From contig OX393578.1 in the NCBI GenBank assembly GCA_947652605.1, positions 36,957,470 to 37,021,469 of the forward strand: a stretch of 64,000 bases of DNA. The letters run 5' to 3'. Origin of the DNA: Elmis aenea. Lineage: Eukaryota > Arthropoda > Insecta > Coleoptera > Elmidae. Every line of letters begins with the position of its first letter. The first letter of the stretch is position 1. A program made the position numbers and the translations under genes. Below the pieces are notes generated by a model. The model had not been told where the DNA came from. It made no database searches and saw only the letters and a list, made by a program, of their open reading frames with translations. Shown in pieces: positions 22,897 to 35,881 of the stretch.

Positions 22897-24643
22897 ATTT
22901 AGTTAGTAATATATTGAAATGATGATTATTTGTGTTATTTATATTGTCCATTTAAGAATTATTAGATAGCTGTATAATTATACATGAATACCTATCAAAT
23001 ATAAGCATGTATATTACATCAGCGAGCAAATAAACGAATAAAAAAGATTATATATTTTATTAGGAAACCATTAAACTGTAAAAGTTTTAAAGCGACATTA
23101 AATAGGTACTTAATGGCTAATTGTTTTTACTATTATTTTGACGCTACTTGAGATAATTGAATTTATATTTTCATTCAAATATGACAATAAGGATATGTCC
23201 TGTTTGTTAACCAGTTGTAAAAGAACCGTATCAAATGCTTAATTATGAAATCAAATTAAACGACCATATCGTTGAACGTGTAATATACAAATAGATGTGT
23301 CTTGACGGCTCAGAGCTTGTCACCCTACATCCGCGGCAAGATTTGCCCAAAGACCCAACGTCAGCATCTCAGTTGCTGGTAACCTGACACGGTAAGATGA
23401 GATACCTTAAAAGATCGCGACAGACAATAAGAATTATATCGTACCTACCTACCGACGTCTAACTTGCACTTTGTATACACTTCTGAAGTGTATAGCACGA
23501 AATTAAATAGTCGAGAATAATAAACTCAATTATTTTTAGTGTGCAAAGACATAGTAATAAAAAAAAAATAATTGCAAGATAAATAAAAAAATAACTAATT
23601 TTAGAATGAATATGTTTGATTTTGTAAGACACATGTTAAATATTGGTAAGGGTCGTAAAACCACAAATAGTTTGGTTTAAATAAATTGTTCCAATGATTC
23701 GTTTTTAACTTAAAAAGGGCTTTAAAAATTAAAATAAACAAAAAATACCTTTGACACTGAAACTAAATCTTTCTAATTTATTTCACTAGGCTTACAATAC
23801 AAAGATATAAAGAGAATTAAAATACATAATTAAATGGATAAAACGGTAACAATTTAATATTCACCATGAAATTTTCTATATGATTTTTTTTCAAAATCGA
23901 CTCATATGTTGTTATTTAAAATATATCAATGTTGTAGAATTTATTTTATTTTTCTTAATAAAATGTCGTTTGATGAATCTCTCTTTATATCTTAATTTTG
24001 TTAAAAGTTTTGCCTATTATTTATGGTAAGGATGCTGTGGTTACATGAAACATCATTTTGCAGATGTTTTTATACAAAAATGGCTTATGTAGAATGCTTA
24101 AAGAGACTCTAAACTTGTTAGGCACCCAAAATGTATGGCCGAAATAATTTGTTAGCCTCACCAGCTAGTTGTTTGTCTTGTTCAATACTTAAGTTTCTCA
24201 TTGAATAATAAAAGCAAATTTTCTGAAAATGTTTTAATCGTTCAGGTACGCAATTGTAAACATTTTGAAATCAATTTACTTTAAATTGGTTTAGTTCCTT
24301 GACTGGTCTTATTCCCGATGCTGGGGTGAGAGCTTCCACATCTCTAGGTTAAGTCAAATCCGATTTTTACACTTACAATCAGAAGATAGTTAATTCATTT
24401 GTAGTTTTGCGCTAAATATACCCAAAAATTTAGTTTTTTTTAAGAATAATTAGAAGAAAAATGTGTGAGAATTTGGTGGTACGAGTATAATAATCGAGTA
24501 TTTATATAATTATTTTGAGATTACAATCAAAATAATATTAATTTTAATTAATTAATTTAATTAATATTAATCCTGTGCTTCTATAAACGTTATTTCTTGT
24601 CTTAGCTGGTATATTGGTGCAATCTTTGTTTTAATATAAGAGG
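22897..24643. other. Rx intron, nothing firm
   Basis: AT-rich. A small GC-richer patch at about 23310-23460 (ACATCCGCGGCAAGATTTGCC, GCATCTCAGTTGCTGGTAACC) has no reading frame or repeat signature. Confidence 0.45.
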
Positions 24644-25138
24644 CAGTGGCGTAGCAAAAAATGAATGGGCCCGTGTGTAAGAAGATAGAAGAGTTTATGG
24701 GCCCTTCGGATAAAATTTTTGTCTTAGGGTTGATGCCAGGAACCATGTACATACATTTTTTAGCTTATGCTATAATTAGTTAAGATACAATAATCGAAGA
24801 AAAAAAAAATACAAACACATGTGAATTATAAATTATGGCATGATAAGATTAATGTACAATTAATTGATATTACACCTTGTGCACAGTAATAATTGTTCAA
24901 GTTTACCTTACTGAGAAAAAACATAAGATGTATTCTTAACTGATCAAACTCTCTCGTAGTGAGTTTTTTTTTTAAAGAAAAATAGTATCTAGCTCTTGTA
25001 ATAATACATATACATTTACTGGCTTTACTAATATTTAACTGCTAAAGGCCCTGTTGCATAGAACTTCTCTCATATAGCATCTAGCTATTCGTCAGTGATG
25101 TTTTGTCGCTCCGTACTTTTTACAGATGCCCGCCCCTG
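24644..25138. mobile_element. possible hAT-like element (CAGTGGCGTAGC end)
   Basis: The left end CAGTGGCGTAGC at 24644 is a familiar insect hAT-type start. A candidate opposite end, CAGGGGCGGGCA on the minus strand, closes at 25138. The two ends agree only partly and no target duplication is visible, so they could belong to different insertions. No coding remnant. Confidence 0.35.
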
Positions 25139-26127
25139 TCATATCAAGCCGTATTATTTATTCAAGTTACATGAATTTTGAAAAGATATGAAAGGAATAT
25201 ATTGTTTTCATTTAAAGTTGCGTGTAATATTATTTCGTAATTTAAACATTTCCTAAAAATACTTAGAGGCTTTCGTGCCTAATTCAGTTAAATATAAAGT
25301 TATAATGAACACAGTTGATCAGTAATCTTGGTGAAGTTGGTTTTGAACTGTTAGTAGTTTCGAAAGCGGGACCACTACAGTACTTCAAAACCCGGAGGCG
25401 TCAAGCTGTGCCTTCACTAAGACGTCAGGCGCAGATCCGACAAGTAATACAATCTTCGGTATAATAGGGCCAATCCGGGTGCTGCCGTGTTATTAGCCAG
25501 TACAATGAAGCATTGTGCTTCATCGCAGCTACAGCAAACATTGATTTTATCAACGAAACTGACAGTAGCAACTACCGAAATTGCAATCGTGTGAGATTGA
25601 ATTCAGTAAATAAGAGTTAAAAACAAAATCGAAGCAGAAATCAAGTTGTTACTTTTAACTTCAACTGTTTATCGGCATTTAACGGTTCTCATAATGGAAC
25701 TATTATTTTTGTTTTTTGTTATTTTTCAATCAGTTTTGATGCGTTTATATGTCTTATAACATTTAGCTACAAGTTATTTGTCTGAAGAAGCAAATTAGGG
25801 CCAAATTTAACATGCGCTTTGTCATTTAAAAAATTACCATAAACTTTGCACCCTTACATTGTACAAACTAATGTATAAACCCTAATGTTCTGTTGTGGAT
25901 CGATTTGGTTCATTCCCAACTTTCAATTGTTTTTGTAATATGATTTCAATTTTTTTTTGGTTTTCAAATTATTTTAAATTGTTTTACTACAATCAATAAT
26001 CAAATTAATAAACCAATACTTAAGTTTAATTTAAAATCTTTTATATCCTTTGTGGTATTTTACAAGTTGGTAAGAAATACTTTGAAAATATCTTTATTAT
26101 TTGAATGATTCGTTTGATTATTTAAGG
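25139..26127. other. Rx intron, one unique GC-richer patch
   Basis: About 25360-25560 is GC-richer and repeat-free (AACCCGGAGGCGTCAAGC, GCCAATCCGGGTGCTGCC). The rest is AT-rich. No exon or element recognised. Confidence 0.4.
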
Positions 26128-26421
26128 CAGTGATTCATAAAGTGGTCTATATCGGCCCCCAGGGGTCGACGACGACCTGCAATGGGTCCATGTCAGCGAA
26201 AAAAAAATTGGGGGTCCATGAAATGAAAATGGGGGTCAAGATAGTGGATCTCATATAAGCAGGGCCGTGCGGTAGATTTTCTCAGTATGATGCAAGTCTT
26301 CGAAATGCCGCCCCTTAAATGTTTTTGTATTTTTAAATAACCTTTGATTGGGATTTTTTTTTAAACTGCACAAAATGTACGAATACAATTTTAAAATAAT
26401 GATATCAACTACAACAATCTA

Positions 26422-26931
26422 CTACAGTTTTACCCTTTTAACTTTAACTTTAGCAAATTCGTAAATTAGGGATGTGTAGTCTAGAGTGGCAGCCAATTTA
26501 GATTTAATAGAAATTAATGACAGATTTCTAAGTTTTATTTGGCTTATTGAACTAGCTACAGTCTTAATAAAATTCTCAGAGTTACAACTTACAACAGTAT
26601 TCGGATGCAAAGTAATTAAGTTATTTTGGCACAAATAATTTAAAACATCCAAAGGTTTCATAGAATATGGTAGCATTTGTAATTCTTCTTGAAGATCATT
26701 TGCATTTATATCTAATTCATTTTCGACCGAAAGTATTGACTGGAGACTGGTACAATAATTTTTTAGTGTTTTGTCATCTCTATCCTTGAGTTTTAAAATG
26801 TCATATAAAAACTGAAAATTTTTGCTATGGGTTTCCAGAAGCGTGAATCGTTCATTCAGAGAATTAAAGGTAAAGTCCAGAATATAAACTAACATTAAAA
26901 CCAATATAGAAAAGCGTTGCGTAAAGATTTT
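26422..26931 (-). pseudogene. hAT transposase C-terminal fragment (ZMYM1/DUF4371-like)
   Basis: About 170 codons remain open on the minus strand. The C-terminal third matches the dimerisation region of hAT transposases related to zinc finger MYM-type protein 1: PLDVLNYLCQNNL, SCNSENFIKTVASSISQIKL, RNLSLISIKSKLAATLDY and the closing FAKVKVKRVKL. This region normally contains the last part of the RNaseH-like fold and the oligomerisation helices; the catalytic Asp blocks lie upstream and are missing. The apparent Met start (MPKIF) is created by the end of the nested MITE and is not the true start. The long uninterrupted frame points to fairly recent deletion. It is not a host gene: it sits inside clear hAT termini. 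Confidence 0.85.
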
Positions 26932-26932
26932 T

Positions 26933-27203
26933 GGCAATCACGAAGAGAAGGTCTCTCCGGGTAATTCACAAGTGGTAAATAAGCTGAGTTAAGCAGCGCA
27001 ATGAGCTGTATAGTGGGAAGTATAAAATTTCAAAAAACTTGTACGTATGAACAATAAGTAACAAGGAATTAGTAAATATCCTAACCTTACAGTGAATCTT
27101 TTCATGTATGGAATATCAACGATATATAGCGATATACTTTACGTTATTCTTACGTTTGCGTCACTTGTGAATTACCCGGAGAGATTCTCTCTACGTGATT
27201 GCC
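26933..27203. mobile_element. 271-bp hAT-type MITE nested in a hAT element
   Basis: The ends GGCAATCACG...GGGTAATTCACAAGTG and the reverse complement form an inverted repeat of about 41 bp with a few differences. It is flanked by the perfect 8-bp duplication AGATTTTT at 26925-26932 and 27204-27211, so its insertion into the hAT element is directly readable. No coding capacity. Confidence 0.92.
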
Positions 27204-27595
27204 AGATTTTTAATTAATTATTGAATGATTCAAATTGTATTTTGATTTCACTGCTTATGCCGCCCCCTTACGGTGCCGCCTGATGCGGCCGCCTCTCTGC
27301 ATCATAGCACGGCACGGCCCTGCATATAAGCAGGTCGTGACTTTAATTTTGGCATTCCATGAATGGAATAATCCACATACACAGATATAGTACCTATTTA
27401 CCTACGTAATACTATACTTTATAATATAAAGACATATGTACAACTATTTACATAAAATATAAAAGTAGGTACCTATGAAGTAAAAATTTTTAAAACATAA
27501 ATGTTTATGAAACGTGATGAAGAATTATATTAAAATTTAAGTTATTAGGTATATATATTTTCTGATATATGAAACTGTTTAAGAATTATTATAAA

Positions 27596-27700
27596 CTAGC
27601 AGTTGTCCGCAGCTCCGCCCGCGTACGTTTTTACTTTCTTTGCGTGTAAGTTTTTATTTTGTACAAAAAAAAAGTTGATGAATTTGCAAAAATCAATATC
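27596..27700 (-). mobile_element. Helitron-type 3' terminus fragment
   Basis: On the minus strand the sequence passes GTACGCGGGCGGAGCTGCGG, AACTG and ends CTAG followed by T, the usual CTRR|T close of a Helitron after a GC-rich hairpin. Only this terminal piece is recognisable. The plus-strand phrase TGTCCGCAGCTCCGCCCGCG is a common insect repeat. It lies within the outer hAT-like stack. Confidence 0.45.
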
Positions 27701-27777
27701 AGGTAAGCAGGGGGTCTACCCAAAAACCGAAAAACCTGGCAAGTGGTCTACGAGACAAAAAAGTTTGGGGACCTCTG

Positions 27778-29103
27778 ATCTATGGGATTAGTTAATGAAT
27801 ACTCCTATCACTAAGTTTATTTAAAAATAACTTTTTAAGGATCTCTTGCAAACAAGCTAGATCTGTAGCCATCCTTCTTATGAATTATTTATAGCTACTA
27901 ATAAAGAGACGATAACCGTTAAAATTGATTATAAATTAAACTCATTTACTTAAATAAACGAAATAGGTGTTTAAATAATTCAAACATCCGTAAAGGAATC
28001 AAATGGTTTTTAATGTATTTATGTCAAATGTTTTTATGCTTACTGATTCAAACACCGGTTTTTCCAAATATTTTTTATTGTTTTTTTTTAAATTAGGCAT
28101 CCGATTAAAAACTGGGCATAATATGATTAAATAGATAACAGCACTAAATTTTATTGCATTTAATTTTTGGGAAAACCGTTTTTCATTTTTTGTATACTAG
28201 TTTTTTATAAAATTTATTAAAACTGAACCCGCACAACGCCGCCACTGGTTGTTTGTGGGGCTTAACATTCTTACCTAATATGGTAACCTGTGATGTGGTG
28301 CTGTATACCAAATTTGGTTTAAATATATCTACTGGTTGGAGAACGGTTAAAAATTGTCGATAAATTTTCGAAAATTTCAATAACCTGTATCTTTAAAATG
28401 AAGCGTTTATGGACCCATGTTGATATGGAATAACCGCTTTAAAATAAGTTTTTGTATCGATTGTCCTGCTACAAAAAAGTGGACCACCCTGTATACTAAA
28501 CAAAATTCGCGAAGTAATTGATTGTTTAAAAGCAGTTGATTACAGTAAATTGCACAATATTTTTTTTCAATTGTGTCACCATAAATTAAAAATACAAACT
28601 CTTAGACAAAATTTTTAGAATACTCGTGTTTTAGGGTATCAGTTACCGATTCTGCTTTATACGTATTTCGGTAGGTAATGTAGCAGTTTTTAATTTTTTT
28701 AGCGCCACTCTTTTGGAAATGAAGAACCAAGCTTTAAGTTTAGAGTTAATAATTTCACTGTTGCGTACAGATTCTGTGCATAGTTATAAAACTATTTAAA
28801 ACAAAAGAATTCAAAAATTATGGCGATAAACTCCAAACAGTATCCTACTGATTAGATTATAATCTTTTTGTAAGGTTTTATTTAAAAGTCAAATATAATT
28901 AGTGTTATTAAAAGTATTAAATATCAGCGAACTAAAAAAATTACTGATATAATACATAAAGCCTAACTCTCATGCTTCTTCAAAGTTGCAAAACGCATTT
29001 GACACTTTTTGATGTAATTGATAATTTTTTTGAGTAGGTAGGTAGTAGGTACTAATTATTGAAAAATAGATAAAATTAAAAATAAAACTCCATTACTTTA
29101 ATG
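27778..29103. other. Rx intron with one CAGGGTG-type end
   Basis: Mostly AT-rich. GGACCACCCTGTA closes at 28493 and is the right end of a short element of the TA-CAGGGTG class; its left partner could not be placed with confidence. No exon seen. Confidence 0.4.
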
Positions 29104-29359
29104 CAGTGGTTTTCAACCTTTTTGTAACTCCGCCCCCCTTTTTAATTTAAAAAAAAATTGCGCCCACCTCACTTTTCGTAAAAATCTGATTTCATAAATA
29201 CTGTCCTGATATAATAATAATTTAATGGGCTACAAAACAATATACCATATTCTGTATAAATAAAGGTCTCTTTGTTTGTTTGTTTGTATTCAAAAATGAT
29301 ATTTTGGTAACAGCTGCGCGCCCTTAGGGGGGGCGCGCTCCTCAGGTTGGAAACCACTG
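29104..29359. mobile_element. 256-bp hAT-type MITE
   Basis: Ends CAGTGGTTTTCAACC on the left and CAGTGGTTTCCAACC on the right (opposite strand), flanked by the perfect 8-bp duplication CTTTAATG at 29096-29103 and 29360-29367. The inner ends are GC-rich (GCGCGCCC). There is a short (TTTG)n in the middle. It has no coding capacity. Exact duplication suggests a relatively young insertion. Confidence 0.93.
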
Positions 29360-32300
29360 CTTTAATGTCTTTTAAATTGCAGTTTAAAATAAACGTGAAG
29401 TAAAAATTTTGTTTTTAATTGCACAATTTTCTTTTAATTTCTTAAGATAAGCGTTGTATCAACAGCAAAACAGCGTTTTTCAACACTTTTTCCTTTCAAA
29501 TTTTAACATAATGCTGACAAAGCACCAGGGATTTATATGATAATATAGGGGTGTACTTGTAATAATTACACCTGTTGAAATGATAAGAAAATGTTGATAT
29601 TGTATGAAAATTTCGTTTCAGCATAATACGTCGACATTATCGCCATGTATACCTAGCAATTATATAAGTCACTTATGTTAATTTTTTGTATATAAAGTGT
29701 TAGAATCATAATTTAAATTTATCACGAAATGTAACAAAACGAAGTACTGGGAATAATTAGTATTAAATTAAAAATATTAGTCCGATAAAATGATTGTTAA
29801 CCATTCAGTAGTACACAAAAAATACAAACCATTCCCTTTTTATAATATTGATCAAACATTTTGCATGAGTAACTCGGAATAAAAAATAATCATTATTGTA
29901 GCATCAACTTTATTTCTTTTTACATCACGGTTTCGAATAGATTTAGTGTTCAAATTGATGTGAAGCATCCTCGAGTGCCTAAACACCTTTGTAAGATAAG
30001 CACAGTTAATGCAATCACCCTTTTAGAGAGCGTTTGTGTCGTACAAAAGATTTCTGTTGGCCCCATTATGTAACAAATTGCGTGCGTCGTTGAATGCGTT
30101 TGGATCAAGTTGGTTATGCCGAAGCTACGTATGATGTAGGGTGCGATGCGCAGTCAAGCGCAAAACTGGCGAGACCCACAACTTATTACTTCTAAAGCCT
30201 TATTTAACTATGTGCTCCTTTTAGGGGGTGAAACGCCGTTAAGCTTTTTTATCTAAGAAGGATACAACTAATTAGGAATGTACAGGGTCATTCATAGAAT
30301 CTTCAAGTTGGCTACGAATGTTTAACAAGTAAATGTTTGCAAGATTGTCACGTGTGTGTATTTTTTCAAAAAGCATTGCATTGAATTTTCTCAAAAAAAA
30401 GTTAGAAAAACAATCAGATGATTGCAAGTTACTTTTAAATATGTTTTTGGGTTTACTTGTATTTAATTGTTCTTGATATATTCATTTTAAATTTTTGTTG
30501 GTTAAAAGTTTATCGAGACTTCATTAGTTATTGCGTTTTTCTGTTTATTGATGATTTTTCAAAGACAACTTTGGCTGAGTTACCTAATATTTGCCAATTT
30601 CATAAAAATGGTTTCGCGCAAATAAACTGAAATTATGTGTTACGTGAATTTTTTAAATGCTGTTAAATGATTTATTTAAATATTAAAAATATAATTTTTA
30701 TATCTCCAAATCTTTTTCACATTCGAGCCAATTTTTGCTTTTGTTCATTATCTGTACAGGGTGGTCTATTTTTGGTGCCCATACAGGGAGGGTATTTCGG
30801 TTATTATGAGAGATAGAAAAAACCAAGTACGTAGTCTTGATTTCTTTTTTCGAGAAGAGTTCATTGCCGTAAAACGATTTTTGTTTTTTTTTGCAAACAA
30901 GAATTTTTATGCATATTATGTGAGTCAAAATTTCAAAAACTTTGAATAATGTATGTGAAAAATATAGCGTGTCATGTCAGAAAAAAAGAGTCAAACATTT
31001 TGTAATCGAATATCTTCACAACACTTTCATATTTTTATTTAAATTGTGCGTTTGTTTATTATCTGTACAATAGTGTTTACTGCTTTCTGTTGTTTCATAG
31101 TTTTGTGATGGGCTACTTTAATTAAGGTAATTTTTGCTTCTTCCATTGAAAACTTTCTCGCAAAAAATAGTTAAACAAAAGGTTATGTATTAGAAAGAGA
31201 ACATTTTAAGTGATTTTAAATAATGTATTTAAAAATAAAAGGTCACATTTTTAAAATTTAAAAATTGAAGTGATTTTTTTAAAACAATTTAATGTGTATC
31301 AAATCTAATAACATGTTTTAAAAGGATATTTAATATAACTAAGTACACCACTGAAAGTCTAAAAGATCATTACCAGTGCAATGACCTTGTTTGTGTTTAG
31401 AAATAACTACAAAACACATTTTATTAGATGTGTTTGTCCGAATTCCGCAGCTCTGTTTTTTTTTTTAAATTTGAAGTAGCTTTGGATTTCATTAAAAAAT
31501 GTTTATTAATTTAATTTCAATTATCATTTGCTAGTTATTTGGTTATTGTGGTTATAAAGGCATTTAACAAAAGTGAACATTGTATTAATCACAAATAAAA
31601 GTACAGGTAACAGATTTCAAGTGTTGATGAAATTAATTGTGTAACAATTTTTTGTGCCAAACACAAAGTTATAGTTTAGTTATTAAATTTATTGATACAG
31701 GGGACGCTGTATGCTTAGGTATCATTTGTATTTTTAATCAATTTTTCAAGTTCCGTGTAATATTTTGATTTATGGAGGTTAATTTAATATACATATTGCT
31801 TACCATACAAGATATTTACTTTCAAATACAAATTTTGTTGTTTTTCGAACAATATTGCCGATAATAAATATTTACAACATAATACATTTGATGATAGCGG
31901 TATTTAAAAAAATGCACATTATTGTATTTTTTACAAAATTTACTGAGAATCAACAGGGGTTGTTTTAAGTACCTAGACATAAAATTAGTGATTTTCTGCA
32001 AATCGTTTTAGTCTTTGAATATTTACGTATTTTATAAGATAAAATTGAAATTTTACATCATTAGTTGGAATAAGGAAAATAATTTAAAAAATATTCATGG
32101 GTAAAATTTTTTTTGTTGAGGATTATACGAACCACTTTTTGACTTAGGTAACAATTCATTCTGGTGAATTAAGTAATTTACATATTACTGAATTGATTTT
32201 CAAATCCGCAGGTTCATATTTTATACAAATAATGTGATTTACTTGAATTTTTATTTAATAAACCAAATTTGATTATGTTTGATATGTTTTATGTATAATA

Positions 32301-32455
32301 ATGATAAAATAGTTTAATAAAAGTAATAGAAAATGCCGCCTATAATCTATTACATTAAATATTACTTTCTTTCTTGTATTCTTTAAAAAATTTACAAAAT
32401 TAATTTGATTCTATCGTTCTTTAAAGGTTTACATACATTTGTCTCCAACACAAGA
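29360..32455. other. Rx intron, isolated element ends only
   Basis: AT-rich. TACAGGGTCATTC (30281) and TACAGGGTGGTCTA (30756) are single, same-strand ends of the short TA-CAGGG class without identified partners. About 29980-30180 is GC-richer and unique. No exon recognised. Confidence 0.4.
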
Positions 32456-34823
32456 CTAAATTATACCATCACAAAGAATTCTACATTCGTTGCAAATAAT
32501 AATATTGGGAAAATATATTAAGTATGCATCTGGCTCTTGGGTTTGGAGCAGGAAATGCGATAGACGATTCCCGATAAAGGAAGCGAATTGGAGGAAATAC
32601 GGGAAGCGGTAAAAAGTGGTAAAGATCAGTAAAGAGCACGATTCTCGACTGCTATATAAGTGTGGGAATGAGCACAGGCGGGAGGCGTCCAACTGGAAAA
32701 TTCGTTTGTGGAGGAAAATGGAGCCGGGTTTTTCTGAAGACAAATGATGTAGGGTGATGTATCCATACTAATGCGATGTTTCTTTCGCTAGTACAGCCCG
32801 TTGATGTAGAAAACAAAGAAGGCCAAGTTTTTACTGTAAATGTTTCGTTTAAGCGAATTCGCTTCTTTATTGATGACTTTAATTACCGGTTCACGTGGAG
32901 TGAAAAAGAAGGACGCCTCGATTAACGGTAAAGCTGTAACCTGGTTAGTTGCAGTTTGCAGTTTTTTGCTTCTGTGTGCTGGGGATTTCTTTGTGGCTAA
33001 TAGCGCGAAACGCGATCATTGTTATATTAAGCGTAGTAAAGCTATTGATAGCGTTAAGCATTTTATTATGGGGAAAATAGTAAAACTATGTGGGAGAGAA
33101 CATCTGTTTACATTATCACCCTGCAACAGTGTTAAATGTACATCAGCAATAAATTTTTATGAAGTGAATTCGTTTAGCAAAACTTACTCTGAAGGTTGCA
33201 TTATTTTACAAATATATTTATTTGTGTTTGATAAAATCAGTTACACGTTAATTGATAATATTTTTTTTATTTTCCAAAACTGAACAGAATATGATGAAGT
33301 CATGTAAATGTTATTTTTAAGTAAAATTTAATTAATTATTTCGATTTTCTGTAACGATTGAAGTTGTTGAAATATATAGCAATTACATTTGATTATCTAG
33401 AATCTAGAACCATGACTACATAAAAAAGTATTTCGACAATAAGTATATACTTTCAAATGTTTATTAAAAAAAGGACGAAAATATGTTTACTTTTGTAAAA
33501 ATTTTACAGTCGTAGTGTTCCCTGGATCCCTGAATTCAAAAATATAACAAAAAATACAATCTATTGTTTAATCAATATTTTTAAGCAATTGAGTAAGTAT
33601 ATTATTAGCAATACATTTGTTGTAAAAGTTGATTCTTCGTTCATTATCGATGATAATAGATTACGAAAAACACTAGTAGGTACGTCTTCGCTTAGTTTCT
33701 TTAAATTTTTATTTTGCAAAAGATTAAATGTAATTATGTATTAATTAATTAAGTTGTACAAAAAAAATTATGTAACGTGTTTGTTCATAACATTTTCAGA
33801 ACAAACTTCAAAAACTACTAACTAGTAAAATGCCTTAAAACGAAACAATAAAATATTATTAAAATTATTAAAAAAATCTCGAAAATTCAAAAAAACCCAA
33901 AATCTTGTATCAAATTGTGCTTTATAAAACTATCAAAAATCTTTTATGATTTTGTTTAATTTTCAAAAATAGAAAAAAACACGTTTTAATTTATAAAAAT
34001 ATGAAATTTTTTATACTTTCTGAGATGTCCTACAAATACTTTGAATTTGGAACACTCTATACAAAATAATTATTGTTATAATTTGTAGGAAAATTTGTAC
34101 ATAAAATCATGTCCGGTTTTTAAACGTTACCTACTCATAATGAATTGAAATCGTTATCTTGGTCTTTATTTCAAATAAATAACAGTTTAAATCGAATTAC
34201 TTTAGATTGAACGAGGAAAACCAATTTCCTGGCTACTTTGTTTGTAAGATTTTTATATTAGAGAGTTGTACGGGGACACCCTCCCACACAGATCGTGTTT
34301 ATAAAGGTGTTGCAGAAATCCATTTTAAGATTAGTAAACGTAATCTATTATCCATTTTAAATTAAGGTTTTTTGTTCAGTTTGTATCAGTTGAAAACCAG
34401 ACTTGGACATAAGTACATTAAATTATGGTAACAATACTCCTACATTTAAAATCATGAGAAAATGAGGTTAAAACATTTTACTTCAATTTGAAAAAAGGTA
34501 CGTTTTGAAATATTGTTGTTGCAATTTAATGTCCTTTTGGGCTGAACTTGACCCCTACCTTTAAAGTGTCTGTGTAGAATGAAATTGCAACTTAGATGGA
34601 TTACGAATTAGTCGCAGTTTATACAAATGGTTCATTTGGACCTTACCTGGGCAAGCTCAAAGTAATTGGTCAATGGTAAGAGATTAAAATGTGGTAAAAA
34701 ATATTTGAAAAATTGTGTGCGGATGCTGTGCATTTAATTAAATATTTAAAATAGGTACTTGTAGTTTTCGATTAAAAATACAACAGCTTTGTTTCGAAGC
34801 TAAACATTTCCCCAATATCTGTA
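32456..34823. other. Rx intron, GC-richer patch and a weak open frame
   Basis: About 32530-32960 is GC-richer and includes a TATA-like CTATATAAG (about 32650). An open frame of 147 codons follows at 32840-33283. It contains one hydrophobic stretch (AVTWLVAVCSFLLLC) but resembles no family I know and turns AT-biased halfway, so I do not call a gene. The remainder is AT-rich. Confidence 0.35.
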
Positions 34824-35167
34824 TACAACGTTTCTCCAATTTCGGGCTCAACATGTGGATCTTGCTAATCTTAACAGCTACGAAGTCGGTTAAATATGGA
34901 CAAAATTACGAAATTTAGTGCTGCTGTAAAGAAAAGTAGCGGTGCTCTAGTTAAAAAAAAAATTGAGAAAAAGTATAAAAATAATTTTAGCAATTTTGCT
35001 TTTTTAATTTTTAGAGAGAAAAAAATTAGACCAAACACGAAAATTATTTTGAAAATTTATTCGAATAATTTATGAAAAGCATCAAAATACGTCACTTTGG
35101 TCGAATTTTGTAGCTCTTAAGATTAGCGAGATTAGCACGTTGAGTGTCGATCGTGGGACACCCTGTA
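34824..35167. repeat. short foldback element, CAGGGTGTCCCAC end
   Basis: The right end GGGACACCCTGTA closes at 35167. Reading inward on the minus strand, CACTCAACGTGCTAATC, GCTAATCTTAAGAGCTAC and further blocks match the left arm (GGCTCAACATGTGGATC, GCTAATCTTAACAGCTAC) near 34845-34890. Arms of about 100 bp, clearly diverged. It ends only 6 bp from the next foldback element. Confidence 0.65.
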
Positions 35168-35172
35168 TTACC

Positions 35173-35881
35173 TACAAGGTGGTCCACATAAAAGGTACAC
35201 TATTGGGATCTAGTTAGTAAACGGTAAGTGCTATAAAGAAGTTTAAATTAGACAAATTGTTCCCCTTTCTGAGACCTATTCAGTGATTTAATGTTTTAAA
35301 GAAGTTCCGTGGCACACTACATAGATAATAAACGAAAATCAAAATGGGCGTTTTTAAAAATCATTAATAGCTCAGTTATACTTGATGGTTAAAAAATATT
35401 TTTCGAAAAAAAGATGAAGATTTTTTCTCGTACTGTAAAATGAAAAAGTTCATTTGTTTTTAATATTGTTTAAATTCATGGCACTCTAAAGCATCATAGA
35501 GACTTTTTGATGAATTTTATTTGTTTTGGGCCTAATATATTATTAAAAAGAGGACAAAAAATGCTTTTTCATGAGGCCATAGCCAACCAACTATGGTTTC
35601 CATTTAAAAAATGCAACTTTGTAATTTATCTAACAATAAGAAAATAAATGTACAACTTTTTCCCGAAAAATATTTTTGTACCATCAAGTATAAATGATTT
35701 ATTAACAATTTTTAAAAACTGCCAATTTGATTTTTGTTAATTATCTAGCGTGCCATAGAACTTTTTTAAAACATTCAAGCATTACTGAATAGGTCTCAGA
35801 AAGGGAAACAATAGGTCTAATTTAAACTTCTTTGTAGCTCTTAGATCCCAATAGTGGCCCTTCTATGTGGATCACCCTGTA
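35173..35881. repeat. foldback family A, copy 1
   Basis: TA-flanked, with ends TACAAGGTGGTCCACATA and its counterpart ATCACCCTGTA. Arms of roughly 230 bp pair over GGGATCTA, AGAAGTTTAAATTAGAC, CTTTCTGAGACCTATTCAGT and so on; the centre (about 35410-35650) is not palindromic. The same family occurs at 53316-54118 and as a half element at 61601-61953. No coding capacity. Confidence 0.82.

Larger units (their letters stand above)
26260..27323 (-). mobile_element. hAT element with ZMYM1-like transposase remnant
   Basis: Ends are CAGGGCCGTGCGG on the left and, on the other strand, CAGGGCCGTGCCGTGC on the right. It is flanked by the perfect 8-bp target duplication CATATAAG at 26252-26259 and 27324-27331, diagnostic of hAT. 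It contains the C-terminal part of a transposase on the minus strand (26422-26931) and is itself interrupted by a 271-bp hAT-type MITE. It is a deletion derivative: the N-terminal BED finger and the first two catalytic blocks are absent. Confidence 0.92.
26128..27777. mobile_element. outer hAT-like element of a nested stack
   Basis: Left end CAGTGATTCATAAAGTGGTC; right end on the minus strand CAGAGGTCCCCAAAC. The flanking octamers ATTTAAGG and ATCTATGG agree at 6 of 8. The interior near both ends shares GTGGTCTA-type phrases. It hosts a second hAT element at 26260-27323 and, further right, a Helitron-type 3' terminus near 27596. No transposase of its own is readable. Confidence 0.5.

Noticed and set aside
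30281..31090. Paired ends TACAGGGTCATTC and TACAGGGTGGTCTA as one element
   Set aside because: Both ends point the same way and their inner sequences differ, so they cannot be the two termini of one inverted-repeat element.
32840..33283. 147-codon open frame with a hydrophobic stretch and an upstream TATA-like sequence
   Set aside because: No family resemblance, codon use becomes AT-driven in the second half, and it lies within the Rx intron. Frames of this size occur by chance in 64 kb.
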